Of a DNA stretch of 64,000 nucleotides, positions 1 to 12,534 are shown piece after piece. Each line of letters starts with the position of its first letter. Position 1 is the stretch's first letter. Position numbers and translations under genes: made by a program. The DNA is taken from assembly GCA_025667525.1 (NCBI GenBank), contig CM046876.1:84051512-84115511 (forward strand). The letters are read 5' to 3'. Source of the stretch: Glebionis coronaria (lineage: Eukaryota > Streptophyta > Magnoliopsida > Asterales > Asteraceae). The notes beneath the pieces are model-generated. The model searched no databases, had not been told where the DNA came from, and worked only from the letters and a program-made list of their open reading frames with translations.

Positions 1-460
1 GATGCTTCATTGCTAAGAGTTGGCTAGTCCAGGGGGTATGGCTTCTGGTAAAGACTTTCATCAAATCCGTTGACGGCTGTAATGGTTTGCCCAAAATCAG
101 CAGGGTACTCCCACTCACTATTGATTTTCGCTCTGAGAGTTGGGCTGGGTTCTGGTCTCCCAGGGTGATGCTTGATTCTACCAAAAAGACTAGCTAGCCC
201 AAGAGCGAGCAGCTACTTGGTAAAGGCTTATCAAATCTGCTCAAGTTGCTGGAAAGATTCAACAAGTGCATATGTGTTCTAAAGCTTTCAATAAGCTTCC
301 CAGATTTCATAGTAGCAGCAAGGTTTGTATTGTGTTTGCTTCTATTCCATGATGGTTCTCCCGCTGCTAAGGGTGTGCTGATCCAATCCTCAATTTGTTT
401 CTATAAGATCTACCAAGAAACTTGAACTCAACAAGTCAAATTCAAGTTTAGAGGAGGATT
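1..460 (+). other. 3' non-coding end of a + strand Copia-type element
   Basis: No ORF is seen. The stretch runs into a purine-rich tract (GTTTAGAGGAGGAT, ending at 460) immediately followed by an LTR beginning TGTTAGGACC, so it is read as the untranslated region between pol and the 3' LTR of an element whose body lies left of the window. The lineage cannot be named from this alone. Confidence 0.55.
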
Positions 461-904
461 GTTAGGACCTATGTAATAGGTGTTTTGTAATAGGTTGACT
501 AGGAGGTATGTAGTTCCTCCTAGTCATAGTAGTTGTAAGAGCAATACGGGCTCCTGGTCTGTTAGAAAGTAAAACATTATTATTAGTAGTAGTTTGTTAG
601 GATATGCATGAGATATCTTAGGAAAGGATGTGCATATCATCTGTTACATGTTTTGTGTTTAATATAGTTTAGGGTTTCCTTGTAGTATAAAAGGATGTCA
701 TCGGTAAAAGGGTTAGACACACCCTTCACCATTTCATTTTCATATCAAGTATATTAGAAATCCTTAGAAAGGATCAAGTTATTTACTTAGTTAAATTGTT
801 TCTTCTTGTTCTTAGTGTTTATATTCCGCACAAATACTTTGTTTTCATTAGAGTCTCTCTGTGATCAGACTTGTGATTACAGAAGCCGTTCACCATCCTT
901 AACA
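461..904 (+). repeat. 3' LTR of a truncated + strand LTR retrotransposon
   Basis: The LTR begins TGTTAGGACC directly after a polypurine tract and ends CCTTAACA, giving TGTTA...TAACA ends. A TATA-like box (TATAAAAGG) lies near 686. No primer-binding site follows the right end, so this is a 3' LTR rather than a 5' one. The partner LTR is outside the window. Confidence 0.7.
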
Positions 905-969
905 GGCTTAAAGATCTACAACTAAAGGACCCAACATGTCGGGCCCATTCCAGACTATACGCCAAGAAT

Positions 970-1462
970 TGTTGATCCCAAACTTAGATCGATTTAGCTT
1001 TGTGTAAACGAGATTGAATCAAGTTAAACACTTAGAGAAACTTTGTTATATATGAAACAATCTAAGTATTATGCGGAATCAATACTTAGAACAAGAACAC
1101 ACAAACAGAATAAACCAAACTTTCACTTTGATTGATGATTGAACTTGTGTACAATGAAAGTGTAAAACATATATTAAACTAAAACCTAAAGGCCTCCTTT
1201 TATAGATTAAGGAACCTTGTACAAGAGTCTACGTATCCGCTATTTTAGGTAAAGATAAACATAGAAAATACATTGTCGAACATATCTTTACTAGAAATAT
1301 AAAACATGTAGACTAAGTATTCTATCAGTGCTTGACTTCTTCTCATCAGCGCTTAACTTCTTCTTGTCAACACTTGTTCTGTCAACGCTTGATTTCTTCT
1401 TATCAACGTCCAATTTCCTCTTGTCAGCGTCTAAGTGTCTTGGCTTCATTTTATTCCCAACA
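970..1462 (-). repeat. 3' LTR of the old minus-strand Copia element, 493 bp
   Basis: On the plus strand it runs TGTTGATCCC to TCCCAACA, giving TGTTG...CAACA ends. The adjoining polypurine tract, read on the minus strand, is GTTTAGGGGAGGAT (1463-1476), which fixes the orientation. Between 1325 and 1440 the LTR carries six copies of a 21-bp unit centred on TCARCGY (spacings 21, 21, 15, 21, 21). Confidence 0.8.
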
Positions 1463-1545
1463 ATCCTCCCCTAAACTTGATATCTACTCTAGTAATCAAG
1501 TTTCTGAATAAAACTAAGTACAAGGAGGATTCTTACTAATACAAA

Positions 1546-4500
1546 TCACTTTTTAATTAGGAAATAAATAAACCTAATTAGATCTTTCCCAACATCACTT
1601 GTGTAATCCATCTCCAGCTGTATTGACACCATTTTCTTCAAAACTTCCTTGGACATGGGATATTCAACATCCACAAGAAGATATTCAGAAAACTTTGTAG
1701 TACTCAAATGATAAATACCAGCTGCTGAATGTAGACGCTATTGAAGTCCACTGATATCATACAGATCCTTCCATACTGGATCTTCATCATTTGGCTCACA
1801 CATTCTCTTGAATGTGGACCAAATCTTTATTCCATTGACTGAAGTATGTGCTTCAGCCTCATACTTGGCCTTCATCAATCCCCAAAGATCTGCCAAGTCT
1901 TCCCTATCCAGGCTTGCAAACAAAGAGATAAGAGTTGTAAAAGTATGTACCTCCTTTCCATATCTGCCAATCATCCAAAACCCACTTACATCTTCTTCAT
2001 AATGAACTATAGGGTTTCTGGAATCATGAGGTAACACCTCTACCATATGTGAAGCTTCCAAAGGTGAGAGCTTAATACTTCTTCTAATAACTGCTTCACT
2101 AGGATTCACTCTATCCAAATTCTTTGGGAACTCAATTGGAACTCCCTTCTTCATAGGCCTTGGTGTAATTAAAGTCTGTTGGATCTGCATCTCTTCTGCA
2201 AGTTCTTCCTTTCTTTCATCTGAAAGAAGTCTGATAGTATTCTGCTCTTGAAAACTTGCCCATATAGGATAAGCACGAAACTCCAACTCATCAAAGGACA
2301 AACCCTGCAACTTCTGGAAAGTCCAACCTCCTTGATGACATCTGAGGAGCATATAGTAGAGCTCCCTTTTATCCTTCTTAGACTGTGAAAGAACCATGCT
2401 AGCCTTATACTTCAGAATCATCTTGCAATCTCTTTGAACTCTTAGTAGAATCTCCAAACCCCAAATTTGATCTGAAATGGCCATGTCTGGATTCTCCATT
2501 ACCTTATTCTCCCATGCAAAGTACATCTGAGCTACTTCAGGCATCTCATAATCTACCTGATTTTTCAACTCTGCAAGCCTCTCCTTAGCCAACTCATCAC
2601 CATATTAAAGCCTTTCCGGATCTTCGATGATCATCACACTTGAATCAGTACTCTCATCATCACTGCCTCCCTTATTACTCTCAGAAGTAGCCACAAATGG
2701 TGACTCAACAACAATCTTCTTCTCTTTTTCCTCAAGTTGTGCAGCCAACATAGAATCAAACTGCACTTGGGCTGCTTCATTAGGAACTATAGTTTCTACC
2801 ATAATGCCTGTACCTTTATCTAGTACATCAATAGTGGGTAAAGAGATTGATGGTACCTGTGTAGACACATCCTTGATGATAGCTAATGGTAGGGATACAT
2901 CAACCACACCTACAAGTCTATCAGCGTCTAAAATCTGCTTTTCAACGATTAACTTACTCTTGTCAGCGCTTGGCTTTGTGAACTGCTCCAACATCTTAGT
3001 AAAAGATATATTCAAATTTGTAGGGGTAACCAATGAAGCATCAAAACCTGATTGCCTCTTCAAATCTGTTAGAGCTTTAGCTATACCCAAAGATTTTCCT
3101 TCATGTGAGCCTTTATCACTCACATGTACCTGCTCATCCTCCCCTTTGGAATAATCCTCCACTCCACGCCTAGGGTTAGCACCTTCCAAAATAACAATCC
3201 TCTCCCTCAATTGCTTGAGTTCAAGACCTTGTGTGTTGACAGTATGTACAAGGTCTGCATTTTGCTTTTGCAAGCTAATGCAGACAACCGTCAATTTTAA
3301 CAATGTGTAAGGTTCCAATCTGCCCTCCTCTAGAATGGGAATTTGACCTCCCAAAGTAGAGTCATGGGGCATGGATGGGGTCTTACGATGTTAGGACTGT
3401 CTTGTCCTGCATCTAATCTAGAACCAATAGCCCTAGCCCCACCCATGTCACCAACCACACTTGTGGTGGTGGTTCTCTCTGCAACATGGCTAGGACCACT
3501 AGAGGGGAACACTCCAGCAGTCCTTTCGTGTTTTACCAACCTAAATTTAGGGGGTTGTAGAAGATGATGTGGATTGGGTTTCTGTTTGATGGTTAAGGGG
3601 TGTTTGGGTTTGTTGTAAAAGGGTGTCATCGTTTGGATTTGGAGTGTCAACGCCAACATTTAATGTGTCAGTGTTGAAAGGTTCTTGGTCAACTTTCATT
3701 TTCTCGGGTGATGGTGGTTGTGCAGGCAATGGGTCTGGTTGTGGTTGAGGGTCTGGTTGAGGTTGTGTTGCTGCAATAACAGCAAGCATGGCTTGGGTAA
3801 GGGTTAAGTCTCTATGAGGTTCAGAATTCATCTTCCCAAAAATTGCTTTCTTTTGAACATGGATCGTATAAAAATCATTGTGATCCCTACTGCAGTATCT
3901 TTGTAAATCAAACACCATTTGTAAAAACCTTGGGTAAGCAAGAATCATCTTCTACCCTTGTTATGACACATGCCATCAAAAATCATTTTTGAAAAATTAT
4001 ACTTTTGCCTAGTAGCAATACACACAATGGCACTCCCAATAGATCGATTGATTTCATTGTATGTGTAGTACATTTGGGACTCAAACATTGAAGAATGACA
4101 TGTATCAAGTACTTCCAAGCTGGGGGAAATTCTTGTTTTGAATACTTGTTTAAATGGCCATCTTCTGGCAAAGGATAACCCAAATCTTGATGTCTTTGTT
4201 CTAGCTCGCGAATGGGTAGGGTGGTTATACCATCTGCATCATTAAGATTCAAAGCTTGGCGAACCAGAGCTTTAGTAACCACCCATGGAACCCCATGGAC
4301 AATAGCAGTCAATGTAGTCACATTATTAACTGTTGAGGAAGTGACAGTATTCCAAAACTGTTTAATATGTGTGACAGTGATAAGAGCAGCATGAGAAAGT
4401 GCATACCTTATGGGGGATGCATTCAAATACTCAACCATCTGAGTATATTGGGGAAACAGTGCATTATCAGCTTCTAAATAAGCAACCATGTTATGCTGAC

Positions 4501-4546
4501 TTCTGAACCCCAATTCCAAATCTCTTGGTTTATACTTAGGCGCCAT
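1546..4546 (-). pseudogene. Extra ORF between pol and 3' LTR (longin-like retroelement protein), broken
   Basis: Five reading-frame pieces on the minus strand follow one another: 4546-3983, 3948-3547, 3659-3330, 3372-2605 and 2592-1738, with readable sequence past a TAG stop to 1546. The first starts MAPKYKPRDLELGF and contains blocks such as LNASPIRYAL and QFWNTV, which I recognise from proteins often auto-labelled synaptobrevin/longin-like in composite-family retroelements. The middle is proline/glutamine rich and the C-terminal piece is helical. Its place, downstream of RNase H and upstream of the 3' LTR, is where some Sireviruses carry an envelope-like ORF, but I see no signal peptide or membrane anchor. 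The function of this family is unknown. Several frameshifts and stops make it non-functional here. Confidence 0.7.
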
Positions 4547-5729
4547 TGATGTAGAAAGCTGTGATAAAAGTTATGAAAGATGAAGGTTTGAGAAAATTAG
4601 TTAGACAAGAATAAGCAGTTACCATGTAAAAAAGAAACGAGCCAAATATATAGGAGAGGTGAAAACATGTGATTGGTTAAAACGTGAGGTAGTTATATTC
4701 AAAATATAATGATGAAAATCTTGAAAAACATATAACTTATCTCAAGCATTAATAAAAAGTTACCAACTCCTAAAATTACGACTCATATTTTCATCAAAAA
4801 TAACAACTGGGTAGGACCCAATGTCTATCAACGGTCAAAAAAAACTTATCAGCGCCCAACGGCTATATTCTTATCCACGTTGGATTTTGCCATGTCAACG
4901 TTAGAATTGGTCCTAACAACGCTTGGAAAGAAATCTGTCAGCGTCCAAAAATAAAAATAATTTAAAAGAAAAAGGAGCTTAACAAAGTAATTTATCCTAG
5001 TGAAGATAACTTATAGACTGAAAATCACCATAGGGTGGCAAGCACTGTCCAATCATGCACACTTGATTAAGAAAGATAGACATAATTGTCCTCAAGTTTC
5101 CCTTGCTAACCAAAGTTCTTAACAATGAAGTTATCTTATAAAATCCTTTGTAACTTCCCAGGTAAGCCCAATAAAAATCATACCCAAGTCTCCCAACAGA
5201 CCACATCCAATTCTAGGTCAAAAGTCTTGGCAACGTACAAAGTATATCAACTTTGCATGCTACATTGCCTCACGATTTAGTAAACTAACTCGTACTCAAC
5301 AGTGGACACAATCTAGAATTGTGATAAGAGTATTATATGAGTACCCAAAAAAATCCTAAAGGTTTCCTAAACCTCCCCTTAAAATATGATATACAGGTTG
5401 CCAAACATAAAATATGCAATAAAAAATTATGTCAAAATAGGAATGTAAACATTCCAACCATCATCCATAAACTTGAACACACTCCAAGTAAGCTCCAAGG
5501 ATCCACAAGTAACTCTGTATCCAGTTGTACAATGCTCATAATGCCTGCATAATCAGATCAAAAAACACAACACTAACATGTTGCTGTCAACGTCCATTTT
5601 AACACTTATCAGCGTTAAAATAACCTTTGTCAGCGTTAAACAAATAAAGTGGAAAACCTAATTTTGTACAAAGACCAATAACAGTGCCTATCCTATACAT
5701 ACTTATACAATAAGTTCCAAAAACACATA
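4547..5729 (-). other. Non-coding spacer between pol and the extra ORF of the old Copia element
   Basis: No convincing ORF. It contains two clusters of the 21-bp TCARCGY unit: six at about 4828-4943 (one a CCACG variant, one ACAACG) and three at 5587-5636. Otherwise it is AT-rich and unremarkable. Confidence 0.5.
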
Positions 5730-6222
5730 TTAAGTAAGATTGATCATTCCAATACTTGTTACCAAGTATTGAAATCTCCCAGCATCAATAGGTTTAGTTA
5801 ATAGATCTGCCACATTTTCTTCTGTGTCAACCCTATCTAGTTGTATTAAACCTTTTTCAAAACAATCTCTTATAAAATTATGTCTAATTTCTATGTGTTT
5901 GGTTTTAGAATGATGTACAGGATTCTTAATAATGCATAAAGTACTATTATTGTCTACAAAAATCTTGGTATGCATAAAATTATACCCATAATCCAACAGT
6001 TGGTTCTGAATCCATAAGACTTATCCACAACAAGCAGCTGCAGCTACATATTCTGCTTTAGTTGTAGAGTTGGCCACCACTGTTTGTTTCTTGCATTGCC
6101 AAGATATCAACCTACTCCAAAGAAATTGGCATCCACCAGTTGTGGATTTTCTATCAAACTTGTCACCTCCATAATCACTGTCTGAATATCCAATAAGCTC
6201 CAATGGAGAATCCTTTGGATAC
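5730..6222 (-). pseudogene. Copia RNase H, 3' half of the old element's pol
   Basis: Minus-strand pieces 6203-6021 and 5996-5730 are one frame separated by a TAA where the family normally has glutamine (CAA). Motifs visible are SDSDYGG, the first RNase H aspartate region, and the Copia ending HSKTKHIEIRHNFIRD and VADLLTKPI. RNase H removes RNA from the cDNA hybrid during reverse transcription. Upstream it is cut at 6222 by the inner element, and the preceding residues (GLWY) resume at 17889, so the two halves were one gene before the insertion. Confidence 0.85.
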
Positions 6223-6577
6223 TGTTGGATTGTAACACACGACTTATAAGAACAAGAAATAAAGATGAAGATGAAACCAAAAAAAGAAAGATTAGATTAG
6301 ATGAAGAAAAACAAAAGATGTGAATTCCTAGTGAGAGAAACACATACGTTTCTCTCTCTACAAAACAATGAAATGGAAAACACACACACAAATGAGGCTT
6401 AGGAGGCCTTTTATACTAAGTAGTAAGTGTTTAGGAGGCCTTCCTCATTTGTGTGTTCGGGACTAAATCCCGTTACATAAACATTAATAACTAAGAACTC
6501 TCGACACCGTTGAATAGTATTTTTCACGAGCTTCGCAACGGTATATTATATGACCATCACTTTAAATACAGCTAACA
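6223..6577 (-). repeat. 3' LTR of the young inner Copia element
   Basis: Runs TGTTGGATTG to GCTAACA on the plus strand, with TCTCCCCCTAAGG (minus-strand polypurine tract) immediately inside at 6579-6591. A minus-strand TATA box (GTATAAAAGG, about 6408-6418) lies inside a 14-bp perfect inverted repeat, ACACACAAATGAGG at 6384-6397 and its complement at 6443-6456. It differs from the 5' copy by G/T at about 6272 and A/G at 6570. Confidence 0.93.
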
Positions 6578-6592
6578 ATCTCCCCCTAAGGG

Positions 6593-8949
6593 GTGGTCAT
6601 GTAATATGTGACTTCACTTCGTTGGTGTTGCAGACTTTGAAGCTCGTTGTCTTGAGAGTTCTTTCATAGTTCCTTTCATGACTTGTGATCTTGGATCTTT
6701 GATCTTTGCCTTGACTTGATCTTGTAACTTTTCAGCTTGTGTTCTTGTGTCTTTCTCCACATACTCATGTTTTGTGTTGACTTGAAAGCTTGTAAACAAT
6801 CTCCCTTGATCATCAGAGTAGCGGAAGTCTTTGTCTTTAGGTGTTCTTGAGCTTTCTTCAATAATCCTGAATATGTGGCCTTGAATTGCGACTCTTGAGA
6901 TAACGCCACCGTTTGCATTCCACCGGTTTCCCGTTATACAGTACGAATACTGTACCTGTGATCAGGTAAGTTCAAAGAACTTCCTTGACAGGATTTCCAG
7001 CTGTGGTAGCCGTTCTCAATACTTGAATATATCGAAAGATAATTCAAAGTAAGGAGTGAATCATGCAGTTCCATTCTGCTGATTAAGTCGTCAATTCACT
7101 TTCCTGGAACAAGTCTGAATCAATTAAGAATCAAACCATCGTTGCTTTCCAGTTGACACAAGTTTGATTCGTATAGAATCGCACAAGTTACCTACCGCAG
7201 TGCTGTTTGATGATGACACTGGAAGGATTTCCATTCGTCACTGTAAATACTGAAAAGTATTACTCTGAATGTTCTGGCAAGATCATAAAGATATTGCGTC
7301 GACACCTGGAACGAGCTTGAATCAATTAAGAATCAAACCACTGTTGCTTTCCAGTTAACATATGTTTAATTCAAGTGAATCTTACATATGACCTACCGCA
7401 GTGCTGTTTGATGTTAACACCGGAAGGATTTCCATTCATCACTGTGAATACTAAAGAGTATCACTCTGAATGTTCTAGCAATACCACAAGGATAGAGCGT
7501 AGGACTCTGTAAATCATCGCTTGTGTTCTAATGATGAACAACAATTGATCTGTGGAATAAGTGTCCTAATGAGATTTTTGATGAATCTCGTTGGCTCTAG
7601 ACTCTATAAGTGCACGTTTATTTGGTGATCGGAGGCTGGAGCAGACTGCCACCTATTCAATATCTACTATCTCGGAGTGAGAAGGTTGATAGAAATGAGT
7701 TGAACTCCGTGACAATAAAACAAACTTCTTTTTGAGAGAAGTTTGAGTAGGCTGGGAAGGGTTGTGCATTGCATCACTGGGTCCATGATGCCTTGTCTTC
7801 AGTATCAGAAATCATCAAGTGATTCTGATAATAGATGTATTGACCCGGTTTCTGCCTAAGTTGTATGGAGGGCTTCTTTCTTTACACCCTTTATCCTTAC
7901 ATTTCTTTTTCATTCTTCAACCCCTTCAATGCTTACCAAGACGTCATAACTAGCACCTTGTTGTGATTGTTCCAGTGCTAGCTTAAGTCATTAGTCGGCA
8001 TTATTCCCGTACACTCAACTACTCCATCTTTCCTAAGGACTTCTAAGTTCTAATGGATTGTCCCTGGGAAGATCCCTCCGGTTCTGGTTGGATCATAGGA
8101 CGAATACCTAACCACATTTTGACACCAATACCATCGTGAATTTATGTGTTTAAGGGTATAGATATCGTAACCAGAAAAATCAATTGAAAATGCAGTCAAG
8201 GTGTTGATGAAATCAATGTTTACACCTTGAAAGTTTTCTATATCACCAAAAACGCTCCCCCTACATATGTGCATCATAAAAGGAGAGATTTTTGCACATA
8301 TTAGGAAGAGACAGCACTTATATCAAAGATCTTATTCAAGATAACACATTTTAATCACTATTCTCCCCCTCAAAAATTGCATGAAAATGAAATTTTTGTG
8401 AAACTAGTGATGAAACATGGAGAGAATAATGTGTCATGAAACTTTGGAACAAATGTTTATAAAAACATTATAATCCCCCTCGAAAAGAGATTGTATTTAA
8501 ATAGGGGAGTATATGAGCACATTGTTTTGAAATACTTTGAAAAATTGTGCTCAAAAGTCCGAGAAAAATTGTGTTCATGAGCTTAAAACTTTGAATGTTT
8601 CGATATAAGCTCATGATCGAGAAAAATGAATTTCTCGTTGTTGAGGATAAGTCAAAGACTTTCCTTTATTTAGGGACCGGGTTATAGTCTGACATGTGAC
8701 TATAAGCCATTATGAGAAGAAAAATTAGAAAAGACATGTTTTGAAAACATTTGAACTCTCATTCGAACTTTATGTACGTACCCGTGTCGTTATTGAACAA
8801 CATTTCTAAGAACGTCCATATTATCGATGCTGAGAGACATGTCGGAGAAGAATATTTTTGGTGTTTTTTGAAAAGTTTTCTCATTTTTTATTTTGTTTTT
8901 ATAGGTTTTATATTTTTGTATTTTGATTTTCTGATAAATATATACAAGA
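6593..8949 (-). other. Long 3' non-coding region of the inner element with repeats and extra polypurine tracts
   Basis: No supported ORF. Two consecutive copies of a roughly 190-bp repeat lie at about 7115-7300 and 7315-7500, with a partial third to the left. Extra minus-strand GGGGGA tracts occur near 8257, 8361 and 8472; arrays of such tracts between pol and the 3' LTR are reported for Sireviruses. At about 8540-8720 there is one copy of the paired-hairpin repeat that is amplified in the element at 43532-52324. Much of 7750-8060 is also homologous, in inverted orientation, to 50270-50600. Confidence 0.65.
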
Positions 8950-9264
8950 TTACTGCGAATGTGCAAGACGTTCAAGTTCATCAGGAGTGAAACTACGCAT
9001 ACCAAGTCGACGAACCAAGAATTCAAATCTTTCTTGAGGAAGAGATTTGGTGAAGATGTCGGCTAGTTGGTAGTCCGTCTTGACAAAGAACAGTTCGATC
9101 GTTCCTTTTTCCACATGCTCCTTTATGAAATGGAATCGGACAACTATGTGCTTGGTCTTGGAGTGTTGGACCGGGTTGCAGGATATGGCTATGGCTGATT
9201 GTGAATCACAATAAATAGGGACTTTGTTAAAGAAAAAGCCATAATCCGTGAGTTGTGTTCTCAT
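8950..9264 (-). pseudogene. Copia RNase H C-terminus of the inner element
   Basis: In frame with the piece ending at 9265; the only break is a TAG codon at 9267-9265 where the family motif has tryptophan (TGG) between AQVL and MRTQL. Visible motifs are [15 protein letters not shown] and [12 protein letters not shown], the standard end of Copia pol. The final residues give a frame of normal length, so the stop is a point mutation rather than a rearrangement. Confidence 0.9.
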
Positions 9265-12200
9265 CTAAAGGACTTGAGCACTACACACGGATAGACACAC
9301 ATATTCTGCTTCCGCGGTTGACAACGCCGTACAGTCTTGTTTCCTTGATGACCAGCTCACTAGCTTCTCGCCTAAGAATTGTGCTCCACCGGAAGTGCTC
9401 TTGAATGTATCCTGACACCCTGCATGATCGGCATCTGAAAAACCAGTGAGATTAAAACCAGAATCCTTCGTATACCAGAGACCCATGTTAATGGTTCCCC
9501 GGAGATAACGAAAGATCCTTTTAACCTCCTTGAGGTGTTTCTCGGTTGGCTGAGCTTGGTACCGAGCACATAAACAAGTAGCATGCACAATGTCCGGTCT
9601 GCTTGAGGTTAAGTACATAAGGGACCCGATCATACTTCGGTATTTTGTAGCATCTACAAATGTCCCTTTCTTATCCAAATCAAGCTTGTGTTTAGTGTCC
9701 ATTGGAGTACCAATAGGATCACAGTTATCCATACTAAATTTCGTTAGAATCTCAAGCACATACTTGGACTGATTTATGAAAATACCACGGGGGGATTGGT
9801 GAACTTGGAGACCAAGAAAGAACGTCATTTCCCCCATCATGGACATTTCGAATCGACTTTTCATAAGGTTGGCAAATAATATGGAATATTTTGGGTTAGT
9901 AGAACCAAATATAATATCATCTACATAGACCTGAGCCACCAAGATGTCGTTTCCGTAGTGCTTGATAAACAATGTTGGATCAATGGTTCCTTTGCTGAAG
10001 TGATTTTGTAGAAGAAATGATGATAATTCGTCGTACCATGCCCTCGGTGCTTGTTTCAAACCATAAATTGCCTTTTTCAACTTGTAGACATGGCTTGGAT
10101 GTTCGGTACTAATGAAACCTTCAGGTTGACATACATACACATCTTCTTTTAACGGCCCATGCAAGAAAGCCGTCTTCACGTCCATTTGATACACAGTGAA
10201 CGATTTGTGTGCAGCATATGCCAAGAAAATCCTAATAGCTTCCATCCTAGCAACCGGGGCGAAGGACTCGGCGAAATCAATTCCCTCCTGCTGTTTATAA
10301 CCTCTCACAACTAACCGAGTCTTGTTCCTAATGACCGTTTGCTCCTCATCCATCTTGTTTTTGAATAACCATTTCAGGGTAAGCGGATCGATATTGTCTG
10401 GTCGAGGTACTAACTCCCATACATCAAGTCGGATGAACTGATTGAGTTCTTCTTGCATAGACTCAATCCATGATGCATCGGTCATTGCTTCTTTCACACT
10501 TGCTGGTTCCATTGTGCTGACTGATAGTGCATAGATACACATATCACCATCGGTACGCAGCTGATTTCGTGTTGAGACCGGTCGTGAGAGATTGCCAATC
10601 ACTTGAACCAAAGGATGATTCTTAGTCCATTTGTGTTCATGTGGAAGTGTATGAGAAACTTGATGCGAGCTCGACGGATCCACATATGGTGCTGACGGCT
10701 GAGTAGTGCTTGTGGAAGCCGCAAATGGATTAACAAACTCGTGTTCGTTGAGCATCGCATTGTTTGCATTTTCAGCAACTATTTCATTCTGAAGATGGAC
10801 ATGAGTAGGAATTTGTTGAGAATGTTGTTGAGTTGCGTCAGCAATCGGAGAAGTGGTTGGAATGTTTTGAGGTACTATGGTTGAGGTTGACGTAGATGGT
10901 GCAGAAGTAGATGCCGATGGTGTAGATGCAGTCGGAGGTTCTTGAACTACCGTAGCAGGTGCAGCTGGGGCATTTTGAGGAACACCAAATGACGAAGGAC
11001 CCTCCATATATTCATCATATATTGGCCCAAATAAAACTTCCAAGTCACGTTCCGATGGTTGTAACGATGAGATTGCTGACGGTGTAAATTGAAGCGCGAG
11101 TCCTGAACTTACGTGTCCAGAAGTCTGACCTTGAAGCTCGGGATGTGAACTTCTATGCTGAGAGGCCATACCCGAGAGTTCATCAAAGGTAACGTTCATA
11201 GTCTCCATAACCTTTCTTGTCCTTCGATTATAAACCCTGTAAGCACAAGCAGTTGAAGAATAACCAATGAAAAAGCCAATATCACCTTTAGGTTCAAGTT
11301 TACCGATATCTTCACGATCATTCTTCGGATAACATAATGCACCGAAGACATGTAAAAATGAAATATCCGGTTTTCTTCCATTAATGATCTCATAAGGTGT
11401 TTTGTTGAAACGGGTGTGAATAATGGAGCGGTTTTGAGTATAACATGCAGTTGCTATAGCGTCGGCCCAAAGGAATAACGGTGCACTAGAGGAGAGAAGC
11501 ATCGTTCGAGCAGCTTCAACTAACGTACGATTCCTCCGTTCCACAACTCCATTCTGCTCTGGAGTTCTTACCGCCGAAGTTTGATGAGAAATCCCAACTT
11601 CGTCAAAATAAGCTTTCAATATCTGATTTGTGAATTCTGTACCGTTATCCGTTCTCACAATGATGACAGGGGCTTGCAGTAGAACTGATGTTTTCTTCAA
11701 GAAGTTAATAATTACATCAGGGGTTTCATCTTTTGAAGCAAGAAAATGAACCCATGTGTAGCGAGAATAGTCATCCACAATGACAAGGACATACCGCTTT
11801 CCATTAATACTTTTGATTCTCATTGGGCCACACAAATCCATATGTAGGAGATGTAACCTATTCGTTGAGTTGGGAACAGGTTTGGGTTTGTGAGGCTTCT
11901 TCTTACTTTTACCTTGCTCACATGAAGGACAAAGATGGTCTTTTGTATATTTGAACTTTGGAAGACCGGTAACGAGATCATCTTTCGCGAGATGGGTGAT
12001 GGCATCGAAATTGAGATGAGATAACCTTTGATGCCATAACCACGACTTTGTTGATGTGGCTCGGGCCATGAGACAAATTGGAGAAGCAGCAGACATTTGA
12101 AAAAGATCAATGGTGTAAAGGTTGGTGGTACGATTTCCTTTCAACAGATCAATTCCTTCAAGATCTCTTACAAAACATGTATGACTTCTGAAAGCGACCT

Positions 12201-12516
12201 CCAAGTCTGAATCACAAAATTGCCCAACCGAGAACAAGTTATGTCCCAAGCCATCAACAAAAGAGACTCTGGTGATGATTATATTTCCCCAATGAAGATC
12301 ACCATAGCCTAGAATTGCCGCAACATGATCATTTCCAAATCGAACAGTTCCCATGAAACGCCATACAAAGTTCTTGAGAAGGCTTCGATTTCCAGTCATA
12401 TGTTTGGAACAGCCCGAGTCCACGCACCAGAGACAAATTTCAACAGCCTGCCAATGATAAGAGAAACAAATATTTTGGCAACCGATGAAATAGGTTCCTG
12501 TAGGGTTAGAAGATAA
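9265..12516 (-). pseudogene. Copia Pol: protease, integrase, reverse transcriptase, RNase H N-terminus
   Basis: Domain order is protease ([12 protein letters not shown], catalytic aspartate), the GAG-pre-integrase zinc motif ([10 protein letters not shown] ... CPSCEQGK), integrase core ([27 protein letters not shown], giving the DDE triad), a variable proline/serine/threonine linker, reverse transcriptase ([43 protein letters not shown] with the catalytic DD) and the start of RNase H (FSDADHAGC). It makes the cDNA copy and inserts it. The integrase-RT order identifies Copia. Apart from the C-terminal TAG the reading frame is clean over more than 1,050 codons, in keeping with recent insertion. 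Confidence 0.92.
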
Positions 12517-12534
12517 TTAAGCCGTATCACATAC
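12448..12534 (-). other. Candidate 87-nt intron holding the Gag stop codon
   Basis: On the minus strand the stretch begins GTATGTGATA and ends with a pyrimidine-rich tract and ATTGGCAG. It has branch-like CTTAAT and TTCTAAC motifs. The length is 87 nt (29 codons), it starts and ends on codon boundaries, and it contains the TAA at 12519-12517 that closes the upstream frame. Splicing would fuse Gag in frame to the protease region 40 bases upstream of its DSG motif; retention would end translation after Gag. Splicing is inferred from sequence only. Confidence 0.5.

Noticed and set aside
2627..3154. 175-codon plus-strand ORF
   Set aside because: Shadow of the minus-strand extra ORF, with serine/leucine-rich composition and no recognisable domain.
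1546..4546. Envelope gene call
   Set aside because: The position fits, but no signal peptide, membrane segment or glycosylation-rich domain is visible; the protein resembles the longin-like retroelement family instead.
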